Source: a candidate division BRC1 bacterium HGW-BRC1-1 (lineage in GTDB: Bacteria > Sumerlaeota > Sumerlaeia > Sumerlaeales > Sumerlaeaceae). Taken from it: a DNA stretch of 64,000 nucleotides. The stretch lies in NCBI GenBank assembly GCA_002842095.1, contig PHCB01000007.1, positions 62,001-126,000 on the forward strand, in the 5' to 3' direction. The position numbers were made by a program, and so were the translations under genes. A model generated the notes under the pieces. The model did not search any database. It saw only the letters and a program-made list of their open reading frames with translations, and was not told the origin of the DNA. Below are positions 25,138 to 32,600 of this stretch, piece by piece; positions within the stretch are counted from its first letter, which is position 1, and every line of letters starts with the position of its first letter.

Positions 25138-26915
25138 TGGAAAACTTTTGGAACACCGCCCGGCGCAGTGAAGCCGTGTCGGTGGCGGGCAACACGTATG
25201 CCATCCACGGGCGCGACTACCGCGGCGGTGGTGCAATGTCGTATGACTACAGCGTCACGGGCAAACGCGTGATGAGCGCCTGGGTGCGCAGCGCGGCCGA
25301 CGCGGAGTTCATCGTGACGGTGCAGAGCAACCAGCAGTTGCGAGGGTTGCGTTATTGCATGTTCACGAGTAGTAACGATGCGGTGCCGTTCGTCTATTGG
25401 CCCAATCTGGCGCTGTTTGGCAGTTCGCTGCGCCCCGACGGCGCGTGGCATCGCATCGAGCGCGACCTCGCGGCGGACATCACTGTGCGTGCGACAACTG
25501 CCCAGGGAGCTGTTTCTGAGGCGGGCGGACATGCATTCGTGCCGAAAACCCCTGAACTGTTCGTGCACGACGATGACGGCAATCTCATCTCAGACGGGCG
25601 CTGGGCGTATACGTGGGACGGTGAAAACCGTTTGAACCGCATGGAGCCGCTTAGGGGTGCAGGCTATCCGGTGTCTCCCGTTGCACGCATCCAATACGCG
25701 TACGACTATAAGGGGCGTCGGGCACGGATGCAGGTTTATGGTCCAGACAACGATCCCCTTTGCTTTGACAAACCTCTGTCGGACATCTGCTATGTGTGGG
25801 ACGGTTGGAATCTTGCGGCCGAGCTCTCCCCGGTGGATGGCTCTACGGTGCGGCGTTACCTGTGGAATACGGCCAAGGGGCACAAGAGCCTTGGGGCGGT
25901 GCGGATGGGCGGCGGCTTTGGCGCAGCCTCGCCCCCCGCGCAGTTCGCCATTGTGGACGGCAACGATAACGTGAGCCTACTGCTCAACGGTGCGTCGGAT
26001 GGGGCGGGCGGGGGTGCGCCCGAGATGAGCGCCGAGTACGAGTACGGCCCCTTCGGCGAACCCCTGCGCGCCACCGGACCCCTGGCCAAGGCCAACCCCG
26101 TGCGCTTCAGCAGCGAACTGCTCGACACCGCCACCGGATGCTACTACTACGGATACCGCTACTACAATCCGGATACGGGAAGGTGGCTGAGCAGGGATCC
26201 GATCGGGGAGGACTTCGAGCCTATTCTCTACAGGTTTTCTGGGAACAATCCTGTTTCTATTGTGGATCATATGGGGCTGCTAATCGCCAATTGTATATGG
26301 GAGCCTGGAACTCAACCCGATCCTTGGCCATTTGACTCAGACGATGCACCGTACAAATCTGCTCGTCCAACAATGGGAGATTATAGCAGATACCATTATG
26401 TTGCTACCGTGTCCGAAATCCCCGGTCTTGGTTTATTAAGACCCAATGCCAAGGCAGCACTTAGACATTACATGATAGCGACTGGGCATGACAAGTCCTT
26501 TGACGCACGCAAGATGCTACGGGAAACGCCCGGGGCTTTTAACACAGTAAACGGTCAAGTATTGGGGGGGGTGAAGTGGTTGAAAGCAAACCGGGGCGTG
26601 CGCCAATTTGTTGCACACTCTCCACTTCCAGAATCCAATAAAGATGGGCCGTTTACAGCTTCCGGAAATGAGGACTGGTACACGGCCGTTGGAGGTTATT
26701 TTATGAGAATCCAGGGTACGGCGGTCTCTTCATGCCACCCGACAGCTCAAGGAAAACGCAAGGTTTACATGTCCATTGAAATCGCAGATCGATACAATTT
26801 CCATAATACCGGGGCGTCCACTGTTTTTGGAATTCCAGACGATGATTTCGCAAGGTTTCATAAAGGGACCTCTGAATTTTCACTTCTGTCATCTGGATGC
26901 TTCCTGCTGACGTAA
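25137..26915 (+). CDS. Orphan RHS tip 3 with unassigned C-terminal domain
   Basis: 592 codons from the ATG at 25137. The frame starts inside module R1, so it has no RHS N-terminus of its own. It then has RHS repeats (DDDGNLISDGRWAYTWDGEN, SAEYEYGPFGEP) and the classical RHS boundary (YYYGYRYYNPDTGRWLSRDP, then VDHMGLL). The last ~205 residues are a distinct domain with LRPNAKAALRHYMIATGHDK and VYMSIEIADRYNFHNTGAST. I cannot name its family. No immunity gene follows; a 68-bp gap leads to an IS element. Confidence 0.7.
   Translation: MENFWNTARRSEAVSVAGNTYAIHGRDYRGGGAMSYDYSVTGKRVMSAWVRSAADAEFIVTVQSNQQLRGLRYCMFTSSNDAVPFVYWPNLALFGSSLRPDGAWHRIERDLAADITVRATTAQGAVSEAGGHAFVPKTPELFVHDDDGNLISDGRWAYTWDGENRLNRMEPLRGAGYPVSPVARIQYAYDYKGRRARMQVYGPDNDPLCFDKPLSDICYVWDGWNLAAELSPVDGSTVRRYLWNTAKGHKSLGAVRMGGGFGAASPPAQFAIVDGNDNVSLLLNGASDGAGGGAPEMSAEYEYGPFGEPLRATGPLAKANPVRFSSELLDTATGCYYYGYRYYNPDTGRWLSRDPIGEDFEPILYRFSGNNPVSIVDHMGLLIANCIWEPGTQPDPWPFDSDDAPYKSARPTMGDYSRYHYVATVSEIPGLGLLRPNAKAALRHYMIATGHDKSFDARKMLRETPGAFNTVNGQVLGGVKWLKANRGVRQFVAHSPLPESNKDGPFTASGNEDWYTAVGGYFMRIQGTAVSSCHPTAQGKRKVYMSIEIADRYNFHNTGASTVFGIPDDDFARFHKGTSEFSLLSSGCFLLT
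25149..25478 (+). repeat. RHS module R1, copy B
   Basis: Second copy of 21205-21534. Right of it the sequence passes into a different RHS segment (DITVRATTAQGAVSEAGGHA) instead of module R2. Confidence 0.9.
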
Positions 26916-26983
26916 TTTTCAAATGTAACTTGGGGGTGAGGCGCCGCATTCGGTGATGATGGCGGCCGTGCAAGGGGGCGCAT

Positions 26984-28155
26984 GGGGGTGCTGATCCGGG
27001 CGAAAGTGCCCGCGCAAGGGGCTTTTCAGGCCGTTTTCACTTCCGCTTCGTTGGTCAGGCACACCTGCCCCTTTCGAGGGCCACGGCTCGCGTGAGGTTG
27101 AAGGCCATCACGCCCATGGTCATTTGCATCATCACGCGGTCCATGCCGCGGTAGACTGCCCGCGCGCATCCGCGCCAGCGTTTGAGGCAGGCATTGGCCC
27201 CTTCGATGAAGCCGCGCATGCGCGCAATCGAGCGGTTGCGCCCGCGCTGCCACGGGGTCAGTTCCCTGCCCGGCCTGGCTCGGCGCATGATGGAGGCCCG
27301 GGCGCCGCGGCTGCGCACCAGTTCGCGCGCCGCGCGGCTGTCGTAGCCCTTGTCGGCCAGCACCTCGCCCTCCGTGCCGTCCACCAGATCGGCAAACATC
27401 TGTGAGTCATGGACGCTGGCCGCCGTCAGCACATGGTTGGTGATCAGGCCCGTCTCGCGGTCCTGCCCCAGGTGCAGTTTGAAGCCGTAGTGGGGCTTGC
27501 CGTTTTTGACCGTGAAGTCCGCGTCGGGGTCCAGGGGCGCCTTGGGCTGCCGCTCGGGCCCGTCACCGCCCTCGCCATCAGCAGCCCTGGGCTTGCGCGG
27601 CGGGCGGACGGCGGCATCCACCAGCGTCGCGTCGACAAGCTTGATGTGCCCCTTGCGCACCCCGATGCCCTGCTGCTCAAGCTGCACCGTCACCTCGGCG
27701 AACAGATCGTCGAGCAGCCCCGCCTCGCGAATGCGGCGCCGGAACACCACCACCGTCGTGTCATCGGGAACATTGTCGCCCGCCCCAAGACCCAGAAACT
27801 GCCGGAACGACAGCGAGTCGCGCGCCATCCAAACCGCATCGCGGTCGCTCAACTGGTAGAAACGCTCGAGCAGCAGGAGCTTGAACAGCATCACCGGATC
27901 CACCGGCTCGCGGCCCGCCCCGCCAAACTTGTACGCCTGCTCCAGACAGCCACGCAGTCGCTCCCAGTCGATCAACGTCGCCAACCGCTCAAGCACCTCG
28001 CTCTTGGGCGGCGCCGCCAGAAAACTGGAGAAAAAATCGGGGGAAGAAGTGCAAGACTTGCGGGCCATCGGAGAACCTTTCGTGCGCGGAGAGAATGACC
28101 CTAAACAAAAGCAAACATCATGCCGGAAACGGCGGGATGATTCTTCAGCAGTCCC
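26984..28155 (-). mobile_element. IS5-like insertion sequence
   Basis: One transposase gene bounded by short imperfect inverted ends: GGGGGTGCTGA at 26984 and, read inward from the right, GGGACTGCTGA ending at 28155 (9 of 11 match). The right end continues as AGAAT, like many IS5-group ends. I could not establish a target duplication with confidence. The element separates RHS tip 3 from a beheaded toxin at 28156, so insertion was probably accompanied by deletion. Confidence 0.7.
27055..28068 (-). CDS. IS5-family transposase
   Basis: 337 residues from the ATG at 28068 (MARKSCTSSPDFF). The N-terminal DUF772-type domain reads PVDPVMLFKLLLLERFYQLS with DRDAVWMARDSLSFRQFLGL. The DDE domain follows: first Asp in HIKLVDATLVDAAV, second in EVLADKGYDSRAARELV, and the Glu in MRGFIEGANACLKRWRGCAR, which corresponds to the family's Y(2)R(3)E-like region. 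The frame appears intact, so the element could still be active. Confidence 0.93.
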   Translation of the reverse strand: MARKSCTSSPDFFSSFLAAPPKSEVLERLATLIDWERLRGCLEQAYKFGGAGREPVDPVMLFKLLLLERFYQLSDRDAVWMARDSLSFRQFLGLGAGDNVPDDTTVVVFRRRIREAGLLDDLFAEVTVQLEQQGIGVRKGHIKLVDATLVDAAVRPPRKPRAADGEGGDGPERQPKAPLDPDADFTVKNGKPHYGFKLHLGQDRETGLITNHVLTAASVHDSQMFADLVDGTEGEVLADKGYDSRAARELVRSRGARASIMRRARPGRELTPWQRGRNRSIARMRGFIEGANACLKRWRGCARAVYRGMDRVMMQMTMGVMAFNLTRAVALERGRCA

Positions 28156-28295
28156 ATAAAGTTGGATTGTCTCGGGCATTCAATCACTATGGACTCAAAT
28201 CTATAAATCTTGTATTCGATGATATCAATGGCTACATTGATGGTCATAACGTAGATTATTCATTGCGGCAAGCTGTTGGTGCAGGTGCCAAGTGA
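28156..28295 (+). pseudogene. 3' remnant of an RHS toxin tip
   Basis: An open frame emerging from the IS end encodes KVGLSRAFNHYGLKSINLVF, then DDINGYIDGHNVDYSLRQAV and GAGAK before a TGA that overlaps the GTG of the next gene. It has no start of its own. The overlap with a membrane-anchored candidate immunity gene shows it is the tail of a former toxin gene. Confidence 0.6.
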
Positions 28296-28909
28296 GTAGA
28301 CCTACACTGACAATGAGGGGTTGCGCTATCAGTTCTTTGCGAGCCACGTTACGGTTTCTGGTTATTGCTAGCATTGGGGCGATGGCTTTCTATCTTGTAC
28401 AGTGTAATGCCGGGTTGCGAAAAGAACTCGCCAAGCTCGATAAGCCGCGCACGATCGTGGAGCCTGTCAGTGATGATCTGTTGCTTTATAGGGTTCTCGG
28501 CCTTCCCAAATCGGAAGGGTTACAGATTGAAAAAATCCATGTACCGGAATTACGATTCACCAACACGGTATCGATCCAGTTCCTCGATTTCAATGGTGTG
28601 ATGCCATCGAAACTTAAACAGGGACGCTGGGAGTATTCCCCGAATGACTTGATGTCCGCAGTGTCCACTCCACCCCCGCGCTGGGCCGCAGGAATTGTGT
28701 GGGAGGGAGAGGATTACTATCAGCGTTGGATGCCCATACGCCTGATGCGTCATGTATCAAAGGGTATTGCGATAGTAGAAGACACGAGTGTGTCGGTGAC
28801 ATTAACCAAATTACAAGGTGATGGTATTGAGAACAAGTGGTGTGTGTTTTTTGAATCAACACTTGTATCGAAAGAATGGCACGAGATATGCTGTACAGAA
28901 AATAATTAG
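28292..28909 (+). CDS. Membrane-anchored protein, candidate immunity of lost toxin
   Basis: 205 residues from a GTG at 28292 that overlaps the stop of the truncated toxin (GTGA). An N-terminal helix (FLVIASIGAMAFYLVQCNAG, about residues 21-41) is followed by a beta-rich soluble part. No family recognised. The gene is distinctly AT-richer than the RHS cores. It survives although its toxin has been beheaded, as an 'orphan antidote'. Confidence 0.6.
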   Translation: MSRPTLTMRGCAISSLRATLRFLVIASIGAMAFYLVQCNAGLRKELAKLDKPRTIVEPVSDDLLLYRVLGLPKSEGLQIEKIHVPELRFTNTVSIQFLDFNGVMPSKLKQGRWEYSPNDLMSAVSTPPPRWAAGIVWEGEDYYQRWMPIRLMRHVSKGIAIVEDTSVSVTLTKLQGDGIENKWCVFFESTLVSKEWHEICCTENN

Positions 28910-28989
28910 CCTTGAACGGGAGATCAACTAAGGTGGGGAGGAGCAAATGATTGCATTATACTTCACGATTCGCTACGAGTGCGTCTGCA

Positions 28990-29376
28990 ATGACAAGAAT
29001 TAGCACCATCGTGCCTCCCAACACTCGGACAACTCTGGGGTGGTTTGCGCTCGTCGTTGGCGTTCTTGTCAACCTGTGGGTACTGTGGGTAGTGCTTCCG
29101 GAAGTTGGCAAGGAGATGTTCCGTTTCGGTCGTGTGCCGGACGTTTCGTCGGGCGTCGGTCTTATTGGGTGGCTCAAGCACGTCTTGACGCTCGGCTGGC
29201 TTCCCGCGGAAGCAGTTCACATCCATCTCGTCCGCAAAATCACGTTGGCGGCGGGAAACGCGGTTGTCCTCGCGGTAGTCGCTTCCGCACTTGGACGGCG
29301 CCCGGCATTTGCCGTCGGCGTTCTTGTGGTGGTGACGCTGGCCCTTCTGTTTAGCCCGGCGGTTGGGAATCTCTGA
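28990..29376 (+). CDS. Small polytopic membrane protein
   Basis: 128 residues from the ATG at 28990; a TTG at 28951 would add 13 residues. Three or four helices (LGWFALVVGVLVNLWVLWVV, ITLAAGNAVVLAVVASALG, FAVGVLVVVTLALLF). No family recognised. GGGGAGGAG at 28935-28943 is placed for an ATG at 28947, which opens an 18-codon frame ending in TAG; this frame may be a leader or the scar of an older gene. Position suggests another immunity-like passenger of the RHS island. Confidence 0.5.
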   Translation: MTRISTIVPPNTRTTLGWFALVVGVLVNLWVLWVVLPEVGKEMFRFGRVPDVSSGVGLIGWLKHVLTLGWLPAEAVHIHLVRKITLAAGNAVVLAVVASALGRRPAFAVGVLVVVTLALLFSPAVGNL

Positions 29377-29390
29377 ACCGGATCGCGGCC

Positions 29391-29566
29391 GGTGATGGGT
29401 TGGGTGTTTGGTTACGATGCGCAGGACCGCCTCTCGTGCGAGGAGCGGCGCGGCTGATGAGGTGCTGTGGTATCGCCTCTACCAGTACGACCCGGCGGGC
29501 AACCGCACGCGGCTCGACTGGTTCAACGGCTCGTTGATGGCGTCGCCCCTCTGCCTTGCAATGTAA
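29391..29566 (+). pseudogene. RHS coding remnant, right edge
   Basis: One frame gives WVFGYDAQDRLSCEERRG and a stop. One base over it continues as DEVLWYRLYQYDPAGNRTRL, then DWFNGSLM, ending TAA at 29566. YDPAGNR is a textbook RHS repeat. FNGSLM corresponds to FNGSVMR just before tip 1 (20755), so this scrap is the segment that should precede tip 1. Confidence 0.75.
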
Positions 29567-29605
29567 AGTTTCGCTGCATTGCATACGTTTGCGTTTGTGC
29601 CATAT

Positions 29606-29620
29606 ACTTCTATCAGAAGT
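29606..29620. promoter_or_regulatory. Short palindrome upstream of the 1668-aa gene
   Basis: Perfect inverted repeat ACTTCT-ATC-AGAAGT, 63 bp before the ATG at 29683. Possible operator or small hairpin; nothing else supports a specific role. Confidence 0.35.
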
Positions 29621-29682
29621 TGGGACATGCTCTTTTATTGGGGCACTCGCGTTTTCACACCGAAAGGAATTTTTGATCTCTC

Positions 29683-32600
29683 ATGCCATCTATTTTCGGC
29701 TTTTCTCTGAAATCTTGCAGGACCCATTTATTGGCGGTTTGCGCGCTGGCGGTTGGTGCTGCCGGTTTTGCCGCGGAGACAGGCGTTGCTCCGAGCGCGG
29801 AGGATGCTTACAAGCCTGCTGCCGGGCTGGCCTCTGTGGTGTTCGCCACGGATGACGGTGCGTGGTCGGTGCCCCGCGATGCGGCTGCCATGGCGCGGTC
29901 CGTTAATGGCGATATGGCCTCCACTTCCACGCGGGCGCGGGTAAAGGTTCAGGCGATCGTCGAGGGACCCACACCGCAGGAGAAGGCCGGTGGAATCTCG
30001 GCGGCTCTTCCTGTCGGAACGTCGCTGGTCAGCATGGACCTCTCCGAGGACAACGCTCTTCAGGTGGTCTTGCAGTTGCCCGAAGGCTTTGTGCGGTCGG
30101 CCAACTTTGGTCCGTCTGTCGTGGAGAACACGGCGCGCCAGTTCCATGGAACGTTTATGAATGACCGCTTGAGCGCCATCGAGTTGAGCTTGCAGGACGG
30201 TCCCAACGGCGAAACGCGCCCGATCCGCGATTGGCTGCCGGCCCCGCCCGTCTTCGAGCGCGAGTCCGACAACGCGCTGACCGACGGCACTCCTCCGGCC
30301 CCCAAGCCAGACCCCAACGCACCGCGGACCAACGCGGTTTCGCCGACGGCTAATCCGGGTCCCATCACCGGCGTCCTGTCGGGCAAGACCGTTATTCTGA
30401 ACCAGGCCCACGGATGGTTCCAGGATGGTAGTTGGAAAGTGCAGCGGACGCTTCTCTACGAGCAAATCGAAGATCTGGCTCCGGCGGAGTTCATCACCAA
30501 TTTTGTTATTCCCATGCTTCAAAACGCCGGAGCCGAAATCCAGACGGTGCGCGAAAGCGACAGCCAGACCCAGATGGTCATCGTGGATAACGCCCAGTCT
30601 GCCCCCACCTACGTGGAAAGCGGTTCGTGGTCGAATTCGTCCGCCAATGGTTTCGTAAACAAGGCCGGAGCTACGTGGAACGGTGTGGACGTTAATCCCT
30701 TCGGCAGCGCAAGCGCCACGCGCTATACCACTTCAGTTATCGGCAGCCCCACCGCCACGACCACGTATGCCCCCACAATCCCCGTCGATGGTTACTATAA
30801 CGTCTACATCAGTTATTCCTCCGGAAGTAACCGCACCACGTCTGCGCATTGGCAGGTGCATCACGCTGGCGGAGTTACAGATTTTCGCGTGAACGAGCAA
30901 CGCAATGGCGCCACGTGGAACCTGTTGGGAAATTTCTATTTCAAGGCTGGGCAATCAGCCAACGCCAAGGTGTTGGTGCTGAACGATGCGCCAACTGTCG
31001 GGGCCATTGTTTCGTGCGATGCCGTGCGCTTCGGCGGTGGCATGGGCGATGTGGTGCGGCGTACGTCTGTTTCCGGCAAAGAGCGCTGGCAGGAAGAAGC
31101 GCTGAACTACATGAATTACCTTGGTGCATCCGTCTCCGGTGGTCCCCTGGCCAACGATGATACGGTCACCTACAACGACATGCAGCTCGGGTGGAGCAAT
31201 CGCCCCGCTTATGCAAGCTGGGAACAGGCTCGTGATGGCGAAGGTGACAACACCATTTATGTGGGCCTTCACACCAATGCTTTCAACGGCACCTGCGTTA
31301 GCGGCGTCGAGCAGGCCGGCACGGCCCGGGGCATGGGCACATTCCGCGATGTGGACGCCGACGCCACAGCCGGTTCAATAGCGCTTACTTCCGCTCTGCA
31401 TACTGCGTCCATTAACGGCATCAAGAAATTTTACGATTCGACCTGGTCCGATCGCGGCATTACCGCCAGCAACAGTTATGGCGAATGTAGCCAGGGTAAT
31501 CTCGGCAGTGTGGCCGGTTGTTTCTTCGAGGCCATGATGGCCGATAACCCCGCTGATCAATATTCCTGGCGCGACCCGAAGTTCCGCGTCGTGTATGCAC
31601 GCGCCATCCAGCAGGGAATCATCACTTACTTCGGCGGAACTGTTTTCCCGCCGGAAGCTCCCGAGAAATTCCGCATTAAGAATATCGGCAGTGGTCAGGT
31701 TCGTCTTGATTGGACTGCCGGACCGGTGCGCACAGCGGCGCTGCCCTATGGTAGTGCAGCGACAAGCTACCGGGTTTATCGCAGCGCCAATGGTTACGGG
31801 TTCGACAATGGCACCGTGGTTGCGTCCAACACCGCAACCGTAACTGTTACCCCGGGCGAGGTGGCCTTCTTCCGCGTGGTTGCGGCGAACAGTTCCGGCG
31901 TTTCCATCCCCACCGAAACCCTCGGTGTGGGTGCCACTTCAGCGGCCCAGGCTCCGGCATTGATCGTCAACGGCTCGCACCGTTTCGACATGAACCTTCC
32001 GAAGCTGGTCTCCACTTCCGGATCCTGCTCCAGCGGCAAGGTGCGCAAGATTGATCCGCGCACTTTCCAAAGCTTCAACTACATTATCCAACACGGTCTG
32101 GCTCTGGGAGCCACCGGCACGGGATTTGATTCCTGCACGGATGCATGCATTGAGAGTTCCATTGTTTCTCTCACCGCCTATAACATGGTGGATTGGATCG
32201 GCGCGCAGGAGGCCGAGTCTACCACCGAGTTGATGAACACCGACGACACGGCCATCAAGCCAACGTCGCGCACTGCATTGGGTCTGTATCTGAAAAACGG
32301 CGGACGCGTCTTCATGAGCAATGCCGAACTGGCGTGGGATTTTGGACGCTCGGGCGTCGCTGCCGACAAGACCGCATTCCTCAATAGTTATATGAAGGCA
32401 GCCTACTCTGCCGACGATGCGAACACCTTTGCGGCAGTCCCTGCGGCCGGCGGCATTTTCGCGGGCTTGTCATCGCTGACCTTCGACAACGGAACCGGCC
32501 CCACCTATGAGGTCCGCTTCCCTGACGTTCTCACCGCTTTCGGTGGGTCCACCGCGGCCCTCAACTACTCGGGCGGCACGGGAGGTATTGCGGCAGTGCA

